Source: Candidatus Binatus sp.
Lineage (GTDB): Bacteria; Desulfobacterota; Binatia; Binatales; Binataceae
Assembly: GCF_030646925.1 (NCBI RefSeq)
Contig: NZ_JAUSKL010000042.1
Span: 1-64,000 of the forward strand
Reading direction: 5' to 3'
Length of the DNA stretch: 64,000 bases
Position numbers and translations under genes: made by a program. Below, piece after piece: positions 27,993-37,498 of the stretch. The notes beneath the pieces are model-generated. The model was not told where the DNA came from, searched no databases, and was given only the letters and a program-made list of their open reading frames with translations. How positions within the stretch are numbered: position 1 is the stretch's first letter; each line of letters begins with the position of its first letter.

Positions 27993-29432
27993 ATGAACAA
28001 TTCAGCGAAACCGTTTCTGCCGGCGGTTTTAGTGCTGGCGCTGAGCGGGATTTTTCCCACTGGATCGGCGCAAGCTCAAAACCGGCTGACCGACGAGCAG
28101 AAGAACCAGGTCATCTCTGAGCTCAAGGAAGAGATCAAGAAACTCGAGGCGCGGGTGGAGACGCTCGAGAGCCTCGACCAGAAAGTGAAAATGATCGACC
28201 GCAAGCTGGAAGTGCAGCAAGAGACGGAAATCGCCAAGGCGAAGGAACTGCCGGTCGTCAAGGCCGGGGCGCAAGGCTTTTCCCTGTCGTCGCCTAATAA
28301 TGAATTTCAATTCAAGTTAGGCGCGCTGCTGCAGGGCGACGGGCACTTTTTCACCAGCGGCAACGATAAACCAACGACCGGCAGTACCTTCTATCTCAAT
28401 CGTGCGCGGCCGATCTTCACCGCCACGGTCTTCAAGTACTACGAGTTCAACCTCACGCCGGACTTCGGCCAGGGCAAGGTTACGCTGCAGGATGCGTACC
28501 TCAACTCGAGTTGGTACCAGCAGGCGCAGCTACTCAGCGGAAAGTTCAGATCGCCGTTCGGCCTCGAGCGGCTGCAATCCGATCGTGACCTCGCCTTCTC
28601 TCAACGCGCCGAGACGGAAAACCTGGTGCCGAACCGCGATATCGGCGCGGAAGTGCATAGCGATTTGTTCGACGGGCGCCTGACCTATCAACTCGCGCTG
28701 ATGAATGGTGTGCCGAACAACACCGCCAGCGTCGATTTCGACAACAACGACGGCAAGGATTTCCTCGGCCGCGTGTTCGCGCTGCCATTCAAGAAATCCG
28801 ACAACCAGTGGTTGCGCGCAATCGGCGTGGGATTCGCGGGCACCTACGGCGACGAACGCGGCAGTACCGTCTCGACGTACAAGACCTACGGATCGTCCAC
28901 GTGGTTTTCGTACAACAAGGGCGTGACCGCGTCGGGCGAGCGCTATCGCCTGTCGCCGCAGGCTTATTACTACAACGGGCCGTTCAGCATGATGGCGCAG
29001 TACGTTTCCGATCGGCACACGCTGAACCGCTTCGTCAAACTCACGAAAGGTTTGGTAAACGATACCGAGACCTTTACCGACGACGGCTACAGCGCGCAGG
29101 CAACCTACGTTCTGACCGGCGAGGATGCGTCGTACTACGGGGTCAAGCCGTACCACGTATTTGACCCACGCGTCGGCACTATCGGGGCGTGGGAACTCGC
29201 CGCTCGAATCAGCAATGTTTCGACCGACTCGAGCCAGTTCAAACTCAATTTCGCCAATCCCACGGTTTCGGCGCGCACCGCGACGGAATGGGCGGTTGGT
29301 ATGAACTGGTATCTGAATAATTTCATCAAGTGGCAATTCGACTATGCGCGCACCTTTTTCGACAAAGGCGCGGTATTCGGCGACCGTCCGGACGAAAGCG
29401 TGTTCGAGACGCAACTGCAGATCGCATTCTGA
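27993..29432 (+). CDS. Phosphate-selective-porin-like (OprO/OprP) outer-membrane porin
   Basis: A 479-residue outer-membrane protein. A signal peptide (about 1-28, cleaved after AQA) is followed by a predicted coiled coil (about 32-75) and a beta-barrel with alternating aromatic residues, ending in Phe as outer-membrane barrels do. The barrel start FKLGALLQGDGHFF and YEFNLTPDFGQGKVTLQDAYLN are typical of the OprP/porin_O_P family. Placement between the yezD-like gene and a sulfate-binding protein suggests it admits sulfate or organosulfate rather than phosphate; this is inference. Confidence 0.87.
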   Translation: MNNSAKPFLPAVLVLALSGIFPTGSAQAQNRLTDEQKNQVISELKEEIKKLEARVETLESLDQKVKMIDRKLEVQQETEIAKAKELPVVKAGAQGFSLSSPNNEFQFKLGALLQGDGHFFTSGNDKPTTGSTFYLNRARPIFTATVFKYYEFNLTPDFGQGKVTLQDAYLNSSWYQQAQLLSGKFRSPFGLERLQSDRDLAFSQRAETENLVPNRDIGAEVHSDLFDGRLTYQLALMNGVPNNTASVDFDNNDGKDFLGRVFALPFKKSDNQWLRAIGVGFAGTYGDERGSTVSTYKTYGSSTWFSYNKGVTASGERYRLSPQAYYYNGPFSMMAQYVSDRHTLNRFVKLTKGLVNDTETFTDDGYSAQATYVLTGEDASYYGVKPYHVFDPRVGTIGAWELAARISNVSTDSSQFKLNFANPTVSARTATEWAVGMNWYLNNFIKWQFDYARTFFDKGAVFGDRPDESVFETQLQIAF

Positions 29433-29489
29433 AGGGTGGAGCAATCGGCGATGCGATCGAGACTCGAACCAATCCGAACGGAGCGAAAG

Positions 29490-30509
29490 ATGCCCAAGTT
29501 CAATTTGAGGCTCGCCGCTGCGACGATCGCGGCGAGCCTCATGCTCAATCTTGGTGCAGCGTACGGCAAGGAGATCACGCTGCTCAATGTCTCCTACGAC
29601 CCGACGCGCGAGCTTTACGAAGCGGTGAACGCGCAGTTCGCGAAGAACTGGAAAGCAAAGACCGGCGACGACGTTGCGATCAATCAATCGCACGGCGGCT
29701 CGGGCAAGCAGGCGCGCGCCGTGATCGACGGGCTCGAGGCGGACGTCGTCACACTCGCGCTGGCCGGCGATATCGATGCGATTTCCGAGAAGGCCAATCT
29801 GCTGCCGCCGAACTGGCAAAAGCGGCTGCCCGACAACAGCGTGCCGTACTTCTCGACAATCGTGCTGCTGGTGCGCACCGGCAATCCCAAGAAAATCCAC
29901 GACTGGGACGATCTGGTGAAGCCGGGCATCGCCGTGGTGACGCCGAATCCGAAGACCTCGGGCGGTGCGCGCTGGAACTTCCTCGCGGCGTGGGGATACG
30001 CGCTCAAGAAAAACGGCGGCGACGCGGACAAGGCCAAGGACTACGTCGCGGCGCTGTACAAGAACGTGCCGGTACTCGATTCGGGCGCGCGCGGCGCGAC
30101 CACTACGTTCGTCGAGCGCGGAATCGGCGACGTGCTGATCGGATGGGAAAACGAGGCGCTGATGGCGCGCAAGCAATTCGGCAAGGACAAATTCGAGATC
30201 GTCTATCCATCGATCAGCGTCCAGGCGGAACCGCCGGTGGCGTGGGTCGATAAGGTCGATAGCCGGCACGGGACGGCGAACATCGCGAAGGCGTATCTCG
30301 AATTTATGTACACGCCGGAGGGACAGGAAATCGGCGCGCAGAATTTCTATCGTCCGCGCGATCCGGCGGTGGCGGCGAAATACGCGAACCAGTTCCCGGC
30401 CGTGACGTTTCTCACGATCGACGGCGATTTCGGCGGATGGAAAACCGCGCACCAGCAATTTTTCGGCGACGGCGGCGTGTTCGACAAGATTTATCTGCCC
30501 GGCAGTTGA
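29490..30509 (+). CDS. sbp: Sulfate ABC transporter substrate-binding protein
   Basis: A 339-residue periplasmic binding protein with signal peptide (about 1-25). Family blocks: [66 protein letters not shown] and [11 protein letters not shown], which form the sulfate-binding pocket in Sbp/CysP. It delivers sulfate (or thiosulfate) to CysTWA, encoded next. GGAG at 29480-29483 fixes the ATG at 29490. Confidence 0.94.
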   Translation: MPKFNLRLAAATIAASLMLNLGAAYGKEITLLNVSYDPTRELYEAVNAQFAKNWKAKTGDDVAINQSHGGSGKQARAVIDGLEADVVTLALAGDIDAISEKANLLPPNWQKRLPDNSVPYFSTIVLLVRTGNPKKIHDWDDLVKPGIAVVTPNPKTSGGARWNFLAAWGYALKKNGGDADKAKDYVAALYKNVPVLDSGARGATTTFVERGIGDVLIGWENEALMARKQFGKDKFEIVYPSISVQAEPPVAWVDKVDSRHGTANIAKAYLEFMYTPEGQEIGAQNFYRPRDPAVAAKYANQFPAVTFLTIDGDFGGWKTAHQQFFGDGGVFDKIYLPGS

Positions 30510-30565
30510 CGCGAATCGCGGGCACGAAAGCAATGCGGTGAAACTTGAGCAAGGAGGAAATGCGG

Positions 30566-30616
30566 CTGAGATCGATTAGCGCCTGAGATCGATTAGCGCC
30601 TGAGATCGATGGCATC
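30566..30616 (+). repeat. 17-bp tandem repeat running into the cysT start
   Basis: CTGAGATCGATTAGCGC occurs twice head to tail (30566-30582, 30583-30599). A third diverging copy begins at 30600 and contains the cysT ATG. A strong AAGGAGG at 30551-30557 lies about 50 nt before that ATG. It is followed 2 nt later by another ATG (30560) that opens an eight-codon frame ending in TGA within the repeats. Confidence 0.8.
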
Positions 30617-31436
30617 GAAGAAAAATAACGTGTTGCCGGGCTTCAACCTGACGCTCGGCTTCACGCTCGCTTATCTCGGAATCGTGGTCTTGATTCCGCT
30701 TTCGACGATCTTTTTCAAGACATTCACGCTGACGTGGGCCGAGTTCTGTCATGCGGTGATGTCGCCGCGCACGATTGCGGCCTATCGGCTGAGCTTCGGC
30801 GCGTCGCTCGCGGGCGCGCTGATCAACTCGGTGTTCGGCTTTATCGTGGCGTGGACGCTGGTCCGCTATGAATTTCCGGCGCGCAAGCTGATCGACGTGA
30901 TGGTCGATCTGCCGTTCGCGCTGCCGACTTCGGTGGCGGGAATCACGCTCACCGCAATCTATGCGCAGAACGGATGGCTCGGGCGTGTGCTCGAGCCGAT
31001 GGGGGTCAAGGTGGCGTTCGCGCCGCTCGGCGTGGTGGTCGCGCTGACCTTCGTCGGGCTGCCGTTCGTGGTGCGCACGATTCAGCCGGTGCTGGAGGAC
31101 CTCGACGCGGAATACGAGGAAGCAGCGGCGACGCTCGGCGCGGGCCGCATGCAGACGTTTATCAAGGTGATCGCGCCGGCGCTGATTCCGGCGCTGCTCA
31201 CCGGCTTTGCGCTGGCGTTTGCGCGCGCGCTCGGCGAGTACGGCTCGGTGGTGTTCATCTCGGGCAACATGCCGATGCGCACCGAGGTGGTGCCGCTGTT
31301 GATCATGGCGAAGCTGGAGCAATTCGACTACGCGGGCGCGACGGCGATCGCAGTGGTGATGCTGGTGGTGTCGTTTCTGCTGTTGCTCGGCGTGAATGTT
31401 TTGCAGCGCTGGAGCAGTCAGCGGCTGACCGCGTGA
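30609..31436 (+). CDS. cysT: Sulfate ABC transporter permease CysT
   Basis: A 275-residue inner-membrane permease with about six transmembrane segments and the EAA coupling loop EEAAATLGAGRMQTFIKVIAPAL. FTLAYLGIVVLIPLSTIFFKT at the N-terminus is typical of CysT/CysU. With CysW it forms the channel for sulfate import powered by CysA. The ATG lies in the third copy of a 17-bp tandem repeat; the nearest good ribosome site is about 50 nt upstream, so translation initiation may be unusual. Confidence 0.93.
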   Translation: MASKKNNVLPGFNLTLGFTLAYLGIVVLIPLSTIFFKTFTLTWAEFCHAVMSPRTIAAYRLSFGASLAGALINSVFGFIVAWTLVRYEFPARKLIDVMVDLPFALPTSVAGITLTAIYAQNGWLGRVLEPMGVKVAFAPLGVVVALTFVGLPFVVRTIQPVLEDLDAEYEEAAATLGAGRMQTFIKVIAPALIPALLTGFALAFARALGEYGSVVFISGNMPMRTEVVPLLIMAKLEQFDYAGATAIAVVMLVVSFLLLLGVNVLQRWSSQRLTA

Positions 31437-31451
31437 GGATTGGGAGTAGCG

Positions 31452-32357
31452 ATGCTCGAGAATTTCGGTTGGCTGATTCAACCTGAGACGCAGCCGGGCA
31501 AATCCGCGACGGCCGATCCGCCGCTGGTGCGGTTCGCGCTGATCGCAATCGCGATGCTGTTCCTCGGGCTGTTTCTTTTTATCCCGGTGGCGGCGGTATT
31601 CGCGCAGGCGTTGCAGCAGGGCCTCGGCGCATATCTGAAGGCGATCATCGATCCCGAGGCGCGCTCCGCAATTCGGCTCACGCTGATGACGGCGGCGATC
31701 GCGGTGCCGCTCAACGTGCTGTTCGGCGTGGCGGCGTCGTGGGCGATTGCGCGCTTTGATTTTCCCGGCAAGCAGTTCCTGATCACGCTGATCGACATCC
31801 CGTTCTCGGTCTCGCCGGTGATCGCCGGGATGATGTTCGTGCTGCTGCTTGGGGTGCGCGCGCCGCTCGGCGGATGGCTCTACGATCACGGGATCAAGAT
31901 AATTTTCGCCGAGCCCGGAATCGTGCTCGCGACAATTTTCGTAACCTTCCCACTCGCGGCGCGCGAGTTGATTCCGATCATGCAGGCGGTCGGCAGCGAG
32001 GAAGAAGAGGCGGCGATCGTGCTCGGCGCCGGCGGCTGGAAGACGTTTCTGCGCGTGACGCTGCCCAACGTCAAGTGGGGCTTGCTGTACGGGATGGTGC
32101 TCTGCAACGCGCGCGCGATGGGCGAGTTCGGCGCGGTGTCGGTGGTCTCGGGCCATATCCGGGGGCATACCAACACGATGCCGCTCTATATCGAGATTAT
32201 GTACAACGACTATCACTACGTGGCCGCGTTCGCGGTGTCGTCGCTGCTCACGCTGCTGGCGATTGCGACGCTGATCGCGAAGCATTTCCTCGAGCGCCGC
32301 GTGATTCCTGAGATGCAAAAAGAGGTGCGCGAAATCGAGACCAAGGTGGCGGCATGA
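31452..32357 (+). CDS. cysW: Sulfate ABC transporter permease CysW
   Basis: A 301-residue inner-membrane permease. The EAA loop is [28 protein letters not shown], and [29 protein letters not shown] is diagnostic for CysW. It pairs with CysT. GGGAG precedes the ATG at 31452, which is preferred to TTG at 31440. The cysA start overlaps its stop (ATGA). Confidence 0.94.
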   Translation: MLENFGWLIQPETQPGKSATADPPLVRFALIAIAMLFLGLFLFIPVAAVFAQALQQGLGAYLKAIIDPEARSAIRLTLMTAAIAVPLNVLFGVAASWAIARFDFPGKQFLITLIDIPFSVSPVIAGMMFVLLLGVRAPLGGWLYDHGIKIIFAEPGIVLATIFVTFPLAARELIPIMQAVGSEEEEAAIVLGAGGWKTFLRVTLPNVKWGLLYGMVLCNARAMGEFGAVSVVSGHIRGHTNTMPLYIEIMYNDYHYVAAFAVSSLLTLLAIATLIAKHFLERRVIPEMQKEVREIETKVAA

Positions 32358-33424
32358 GTATCGAGCTGCGCAATATCAGCAAGAAATTCGGCGATTTCGT
32401 CGCGCTCGACAATATCAGTCTCGAGATCGAGACCGGCGAATTGGTCGCGCTGCTGGGACTTTCAGGCTCCGGCAAAACCACGCTGCTGAGAATAATCGCG
32501 GGCCTCGAGACGCCCGACCGCGGCGAGGTGCTGTTTCACGGCGAAGACACGTCGTCGGTCAGCGTTCGCGATCGCAAGGTCGGCTTCGTTTTTCAGCATT
32601 ACGCGCTGTTTCGGCACATGACGGTGTTTGAGAATATCGCATTTGGGCTGCGGGTCCGTCCGCGCGGCACGCGGCCGAGCGAAGCCGAAATCGGACGCCG
32701 GGTTCACGAACTCCTCAAACTGGTTCAGCTCGATTTTCTGCACGATCGATATCCGTCGCAGCTATCGGGCGGACAGCGCCAGCGCGTCGCACTGGCGCGC
32801 ACGCTCGCGGTCGAGCCGAAGGTGCTGCTGCTCGACGAACCGTTCGGCGCGCTCGACGCGAAGGTGCGCCAGGAGTTGCGCCGCTGGCTCCGCCGCTTGC
32901 ACGACGAGATCAAGATCACCAGCGTGTTCGTCACGCACGATCAGGAAGAAGCGCTCGAGCTGGCGAATCGAATCGTGGTGATGAACCAGGGACATATCGA
33001 GCAAATCGGCAGCGCGGAGGAAGTCTATCATCAGCCGGCCAACGCGTTCGTGTACAATTTTCTTGGCAACGTGAACCTGTTCCACGGGCGAATCGAGAAC
33101 GGCAAAGTGTTCATCGGCGATACCTCGGTCGAAGTCGATGACACGCACGCGCACGTTCATCCCGAGGGCGGCAAGGCGGTGCTGTACGTCAGGCCGCATC
33201 GATTGGAAATCGTGACCAAGTCCAACGGCAAGCAGGCCTTTCCGGCGACCGTCAAATCGATCAATCCCGCGGGTCCGCAGGTGAAGGTCGAATTGATCGC
33301 AGCGTGGGGAGATTTGGTGCAGGTCGAGATCGATCACGAGCGCTACCAGGAACTTAAGCTGGCGACCGGCGCCAATGTTTATCTGCGGCCGAAAGAACAG
33401 AAGCTGTCCATGTACCAAATCTGA
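32354..33424 (+). CDS. cysA: Sulfate ABC transporter ATPase CysA
   Basis: A 356-residue ABC ATPase. Walker A GLSGSGKT (35-42), Q-loop FVFQHYALF, signature LSGGQRQR (137-144), Walker [10 protein letters not shown] with Asp161-Glu162, and switch His in [10 protein letters not shown] are intact. A C-terminal TOBE-like domain (about 235-356) follows. It energises CysTW. It is the last gene of the operon, with the start coupled to cysW by a 4-bp overlap. Confidence 0.95.
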   Translation: MSIELRNISKKFGDFVALDNISLEIETGELVALLGLSGSGKTTLLRIIAGLETPDRGEVLFHGEDTSSVSVRDRKVGFVFQHYALFRHMTVFENIAFGLRVRPRGTRPSEAEIGRRVHELLKLVQLDFLHDRYPSQLSGGQRQRVALARTLAVEPKVLLLDEPFGALDAKVRQELRRWLRRLHDEIKITSVFVTHDQEEALELANRIVVMNQGHIEQIGSAEEVYHQPANAFVYNFLGNVNLFHGRIENGKVFIGDTSVEVDDTHAHVHPEGGKAVLYVRPHRLEIVTKSNGKQAFPATVKSINPAGPQVKVELIAAWGDLVQVEIDHERYQELKLATGANVYLRPKEQKLSMYQI

Positions 33425-33539
33425 TCTTTTCAGCATCCTAATAGTCAGTGGCGTGAATCCGGGATGGTCAGTCGCCATCGGGAACGAACAAATCGGTATG
33501 GGGGTTCGTCTATACATCGCAGGATTAGAGCAGAAACCC

Positions 33540-33561
33540 CACAGGCTAAAGCCTGTGCCAC
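33540..33561 (-). repeat. Dispersed palindromic repeat, copy 2
   Basis: CACAGGCTAAAGCCTGTG followed by CCAC: the exact reverse complement of the 22-bp unit at 9759-9780. It lies between cysA and msrB. Confidence 0.85.
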
Positions 33562-33633
33562 AATGAAGCGGCCGCCGACAGCTTTTCTCAGAGTTTCTGG
33601 AGATTTAGTCGGATGATCGATTTCGCCAGCGAT

Positions 33634-33678
33634 GTCATTCTGAGGCGAAGGCTGCGCAGCCGAAGAATCCCGGATCTC
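33634..33678 (+). repeat. 45-bp palindromic dispersed repeat, copy 1
   Basis: Begins GTCATTCTGAGGCGAAGG and ends CGAAGAATCCCGGATCTC, with the central palindrome GGCTGCGCAGCC. Compared base by base, it matches the reverse complement of 54288-54332 at 44 of 45 positions. A decayed relative starts at 20951. Confidence 0.85.
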
Positions 33679-33692
33679 GGAACTGCGTCGTG

Positions 33693-33808
33693 CTGCACCC
33701 TCACCCGCCTCATCGCTGACGCGCTTCGGCTTCCCTCTCCCGCAACCAAGCGGGCGAGGGAGAAGAACGAGATCCTTCGACTCCGGCAGCCTGCGCTCAG
33801 GATGACGG
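33693..33808 (+). repeat. Composite dispersed repeat, long copy
   Basis: Starts CTGCACCCTCACCCGCC, contains the hairpin CTCTCCCGC ... GCGGGCGAG and ends CAGGATGACGG. The same order of blocks occurs at 41853-41949, which lacks about 19 bases in the right half. Confidence 0.8.
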
Positions 33809-33866
33809 CAAGAAAGACGCGCGGCGGCGAGAGCACGCGTGCTGGGACTGATGCTAGGATGACGAC

Positions 33867-34487
33867 GTGAACGACAACGGCACTGCGCTGATCGGGCGGC
33901 GCGCGTTCCTCGCCGCGCTGGGATTGATTCCGGCGGCAATCGCGCTCGGCTTCGACTATAATGTAACCGGCGCGGCCGCGGCGGCATCTGATGAAAACGC
34001 GCCGGGCGCGGCGAAGGTCGTCACGGTCAAGCTGGTCGAATTCACGGATTCCGGCGAGAGGAAGGGAATCGTCATGGCTGAGAAAGTCGTAAAAACCGAT
34101 GAAGAATGGCGCAAGCAATTGACGCCCGAGCAGTACAAGGTCGCGCGCAAGAAAGGCACCGAGCGGCCGTTCACGAATCTCTACGCCAACAATCACGACA
34201 AGGGCATCTATCGATGCATCTGCTGCGGCAACGCGCTGTTCAGCTCCGACACCAAGTTCGAGTCGGGCACCGGATGGCCGAGTTTCTATGAGCCGATCGC
34301 GCCCGAGAACGTCCGCAACGAGAGTGACCGGTCCTTTTTCGTGCGGCGCACCGAAGTGGTGTGCGCTAAGTGCGACGCGCATCTGGGACACGTATTCGAC
34401 GACGGCCCCGCGCCGACCGGTCAGCGCTACTGCATGAATTCGGCGGCACTCAATTTCGCAAACGCCGACGGAGCGAAGAAATCCTGA
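33867..34487 (+). CDS. msrB: Peptide-methionine (R)-S-oxide reductase with Tat-like signal
   Basis: A 206-residue MsrB. The N-terminus [10 protein letters not shown] plus a hydrophobic stretch looks like a twin-arginine signal, so it probably acts in the periplasm. The MsrB domain is at about 75-200: zinc cysteines Cys117, Cys120, Cys166 and Cys169, substrate block [20 protein letters not shown], and catalytic Cys189 in RYCMNSAAL. It reduces methionine-R-sulfoxide in proteins. The start is GTG at 33867. No MsrA gene is adjacent. Confidence 0.93.
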   Translation: MNDNGTALIGRRAFLAALGLIPAAIALGFDYNVTGAAAAASDENAPGAAKVVTVKLVEFTDSGERKGIVMAEKVVKTDEEWRKQLTPEQYKVARKKGTERPFTNLYANNHDKGIYRCICCGNALFSSDTKFESGTGWPSFYEPIAPENVRNESDRSFFVRRTEVVCAKCDAHLGHVFDDGPAPTGQRYCMNSAALNFANADGAKKS

Positions 34488-34581
34488 AGCGGGAGTCAGG
34501 CCGACGCGACCGCATCGCGGGAGCGATTCGAGTAGCACGGACAGCTTGCTCGCGTAGCACCTGAAAAGGGGCCGGTGATCG

Positions 34582-35136
34582 ATGAGTCCCATCGATGCGC
34601 GCACGTACCGGGTCGAGGCGACGCTCCGCGACGGCGGAGCGATTTGCATTCGCGCGATTCGGCCCGACGACAAAGCGCGGCTGCTCGAGCATTTCGCGGG
34701 GCTCAGTCCGCAGTCGGTCTATTTTCGTTTCATGGGAATTCGGCGCGAGCTTTCGGAACGCGATCTCAAGGACCTGACCGAACTGGACTTCATCAATCAC
34801 GTCGGGCTGGTGGCGACGATCACCGAGGGCGGGGTCGAGCGGCTGGTCGGAGTCGGGCGGTACATCCGCGGCGCCCACCCGGAGCGGGCGGAGCTGGCGT
34901 TCGCGATACTCGACAAGCATCAGGGACGCGGAATCGGTACGCTGCTGCTCGAGCATCTGAACCATATCGCGCACGCCAACGGAATCACCGAGTTCGAGGC
35001 GAATGTGCTCGGCGACAACACTCGGATGCTCGAGGTGTTTGCGCATAGCGGGCTCAAGGTTCGCCGCTCGTTTGAATCGGGCGTAGTACATTTGTACTTT
35101 TCAACCGACGAGCCGGGCGAATCTTCCGGCGAGTGA
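34582..35136 (+). CDS. GNAT-family acetyltransferase (Pat-like)
   Basis: A 184-residue GNAT protein: IRAIRPDDKARLLEHFAGLSP, the AELAFAILDKHQGRGIGTLLLEHL acetyl-CoA pyrophosphate loop, and C-terminal NTRMLEVFAHSGLKVRRSFESG. The sequence resembles the catalytic domain of protein-lysine acetyltransferases of the Pat/PatZ type, here as a free-standing domain without cyclic-nucleotide or CoA-ligase-like domain. Targets such as acyl-CoA synthetases are possible but inferred. A weak purine-rich site precedes the ATG. Confidence 0.82.
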   Translation: MSPIDARTYRVEATLRDGGAICIRAIRPDDKARLLEHFAGLSPQSVYFRFMGIRRELSERDLKDLTELDFINHVGLVATITEGGVERLVGVGRYIRGAHPERAELAFAILDKHQGRGIGTLLLEHLNHIAHANGITEFEANVLGDNTRMLEVFAHSGLKVRRSFESGVVHLYFSTDEPGESSGE

Positions 35137-35167
35137 CTCTTCACCGGTACGCCGAACGAGGTGAGCG

Positions 35168-35932
35168 ATGTGCGCAGTCGAGTATTTCACCGAAGGTGAG
35201 GTTGCCATCGTAACGATCGACCGGCCGGAGGCGAGGAACGCGGTCGATCGGCCGACGGCGATACTGCTCGCGGAAGCGTTTCGGCGCTTCGATGCGGACG
35301 CGGCGCTGTCGGTGGCGATCCTGACGGGCGCCAACGGGACGTTCTGCGCGGGCGCGGACTTGAAGGCGGTCGCGAGCGAGCGCGGCAATCGCGTCGGCGC
35401 CGATGGCGACGGTCCGCTCGGATGCACGCGGATGCTGCTAGGCAAGCCGGTGATCGCGGCGGTCGAGGGATTTGCCGTCGCGGGCGGACTCGAACTCGCG
35501 CTCTGGTGCGATCTGCGGGTCGCGGCGCGGGATGCGACCTTCGGCGTTTACTGCCGGCGCTTCGGCGTGCCGCTGGTCGATGGCGGTACGGTTCGATTGC
35601 CGCGGCTTATCGGGATGAGCCGCGCGATGGACATGATTCTCACCGGACGCGGCGTGTCGGGCGAGGAAGCATTTGCGATGGGGCTCGCGAATCGAGTCGT
35701 CGAGCGTGGCGGCGCGCTGATGGCGGCGCGCGAACTCGCAAAATCGATCGCGGCATTTCCGCAGCGATGCGTGCGATCCGATCGAATGTCGGCCTACGAG
35801 GGCTGGGGCTTTACGATCGACGACGCGATGCAGAATGAGTATCGGCACGGAATCGCGACGATCAATTCGGGCGAGACGCGCGCCGGCGCGGAGCGATTCG
35901 CGGCGGGCGTCGGCCGTCACGGCAAATTTTGA
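35168..35932 (+). CDS. Enoyl-CoA hydratase/isomerase family protein
   Basis: A 254-residue crotonase. Oxyanion-hole segments are FCAGADLKAVA and VEGFAVAGGLELALWCDLRVAA. The position usually holding the second catalytic Glu (VPLVDGGTVRLPRLIG) has Asp, so it may be an isomerase or hydrolase-type member rather than a classical hydratase. It acts on acyl-CoA substrates in the cytoplasm. GAGGTGAGCG before the ATG is a good ribosome site. It starts 31 bp after the acetyltransferase gene. Confidence 0.9.
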   Translation: MCAVEYFTEGEVAIVTIDRPEARNAVDRPTAILLAEAFRRFDADAALSVAILTGANGTFCAGADLKAVASERGNRVGADGDGPLGCTRMLLGKPVIAAVEGFAVAGGLELALWCDLRVAARDATFGVYCRRFGVPLVDGGTVRLPRLIGMSRAMDMILTGRGVSGEEAFAMGLANRVVERGGALMAARELAKSIAAFPQRCVRSDRMSAYEGWGFTIDDAMQNEYRHGIATINSGETRAGAERFAAGVGRHGKF

Positions 35933-36023
35933 GACGGGCGAAATAATCCTCGCACGCCCCATTGTTTCGTATTGATGCGTCCTGTAGAGTTACGACCAAG
36001 CCAATCGTGGCTTATGCGCGCGT

Positions 36024-36094
36024 CGGATTCCGTGACGCCACACCTCCCAACTCATCAGACCCATACGTTCGGCGTCACAGCCAATCGGAATCCG
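36024..36094 (+). promoter_or_regulatory. Long hairpin in the leader of the DEAD-box helicase gene
   Basis: Arms CGGATTCC (36024-36031) and GTGACGCC (36032-36039) pair with GGAATCCG (36087-36094) and GGCGTCAC (36071-36078). This gives 16 bp of helix with an eight-base bulge and a 31-base loop. It ends 24 bp before the helicase start codon. Such structures in helicase leaders are often autoregulatory or cold-responsive; that function is inferred. Confidence 0.6.
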
Positions 36095-36118
36095 GGGTAC
36101 TGAACCAAAGGATTCTTT

Positions 36119-37333
36119 TTGTCGTTTTCTCAATTTTCCCTATCACCCGAGATCCATCGTTCAATCAAAGACCGCGGCCATCACACACCGACCCCGGTCC
36201 AGGCAGGCACGATCGCGGTTGCGCTCGAAGGGCGCGACATCGTGGCGACGGCCGAAACCGGCAGCGGCAAGACCGCGGCCTTTCTGATTCCGACTATCGA
36301 TCGGTTGCATCGCAAGCAGGTGCGGCATCTCGCCGCGCTGGTGATCGCGCCGACGCGCGAACTAGCGGCGCAGGTCACGCGCGAATTCGATTTGGTCGCG
36401 CGGCATACGCATATCCGAGCGGCGACGATCGTGGGCGGCGAGTCGGAGCGGCGTCAAATCGAGGAGATCCGCAAGGGCGCGCAGGTGCTGGTCGCATGCC
36501 CGGGGCGGCTGATCGATTACATCGATCGCGGCATCGTGAAGCTCGACAAGATCGAAGTCGTCGTGATCGACGAAGCGGACCGCCTGCTCGACATGGGCTT
36601 CCTGCCGCAGCTTAGAAAGATCATGCGGATGGTGCCGAAGAACCGGCAGACCATGATGTTCTCGGCGACGATGGCGAGCGGGCCGGAGATAATCGCGCGC
36701 GAGTTTCTCTCGACGCCGGAGCGCGTGACGATCGGCGGCAAGAGCGCGCCGCCGGCCTCGATTCGGCAATCTATTTACCCGGTCACGCTCGAGAACAAAG
36801 GACCGGTGCTGCTCGAGATTCTGAAACGCCCCGAAGTCGAAAGCGCGATCGTGTTCACGCGCACCAAGAGCCGCGCCGATCGCGTCGCGAAGATGCTGCA
36901 GCGATCGAATATCAAGGCGGTGCAGATTCACGGCGACCGCTCCCAGAGCCAGCGCAACGCGGCGCTGGCGGGATTTCGCACGCGGAAGTTCCGCGTGATG
37001 GTGGCGACCGACGTCGCTGCACGCGGGCTCGATATCGCGGGCGTCTCGCACGTAATCAACTTCGATTTGCCCGACGAGACCGAAGGCTATATTCATCGCA
37101 TCGGCCGCACCGCGCGGATGGGCCTGGCGGGTGAGGCGATCAGCCTGGTCACGCCGGAAGAGCGCGTGAGCCTCGCGCGACTCGAGCGCACGCTGGGCAA
37201 TTCGCTCGATCGCGAGCACGTCGAGGGGTTCGAAAAGCTGGAAATCCTGGCGCCGAAGCCGGTCACGGTGTTTCGATCGTCAGGCGCGCGCAATCGCTCG
37301 ACGCGCAATCGCCCGCGGTCGCGTTGGGCCTGA
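36119..37333 (+). CDS. DEAD-box ATP-dependent RNA helicase, RhlE-like
   Basis: A 404-residue helicase core with a short basic tail. Q motif PTPVQ, motif I AETGSGKT (45-52), Ia PTRELAAQ, II DEAD (151-154), III SAT (182-184), IV IVFTRTKSRAD, V ATDVAARGLDI and VI HRIGRTAR are all present. The short basic C-terminus is as in RhlE. It would remodel rRNA or mRNA. The start is TTG at 36119, preceded by AAAGGA; no ATG alternative preserves the Q motif. The leader carries a long hairpin. Confidence 0.93.
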   Translation: MSFSQFSLSPEIHRSIKDRGHHTPTPVQAGTIAVALEGRDIVATAETGSGKTAAFLIPTIDRLHRKQVRHLAALVIAPTRELAAQVTREFDLVARHTHIRAATIVGGESERRQIEEIRKGAQVLVACPGRLIDYIDRGIVKLDKIEVVVIDEADRLLDMGFLPQLRKIMRMVPKNRQTMMFSATMASGPEIIAREFLSTPERVTIGGKSAPPASIRQSIYPVTLENKGPVLLEILKRPEVESAIVFTRTKSRADRVAKMLQRSNIKAVQIHGDRSQSQRNAALAGFRTRKFRVMVATDVAARGLDIAGVSHVINFDLPDETEGYIHRIGRTARMGLAGEAISLVTPEERVSLARLERTLGNSLDREHVEGFEKLEILAPKPVTVFRSSGARNRSTRNRPRSRWA

Positions 37334-37498
37334 CCTTCCCGACAGTTCCAATCCAATATTGATTGAACGCGGAGCCGGACCTAGACGGCTCCGCCCGGAT
37401 CGAGCACGAACGGCCGCAGCCGTCGCAACTCGACGTGGCGCCGATCGTGTTGTCGCTGCTGAAGAGCGGGCCGTCGGCGCAAGCCGCGCCGAGTCCGA

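Larger units (their letters stand above)
33425..33866. other. Intergenic region made mostly of dispersed repeats
   Basis: No gene is supported. The 442 bp hold three repeat units also found elsewhere in the window: the 22-bp palindrome (33540-33561), a 45-bp palindromic unit (33634-33678), and a 116-bp composite unit (33693-33808). The last 60 bp should contain the msrB promoter. Confidence 0.75.

Noticed and set aside
28530-32318. Long minus-strand open frames (667 and 580 codons) rich in Arg, His, Gln and Ala
   Set aside because: They are antisense shadows of the porin, sulfate-binding and CysT/CysW genes, whose products are plainly recognisable; GC-rich codons leave the opposite strand open.
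37334-37498. Small gene between the helicase and VOC genes
   Set aside because: Short frames exist on both strands but none has a ribosome site or family resemblance.
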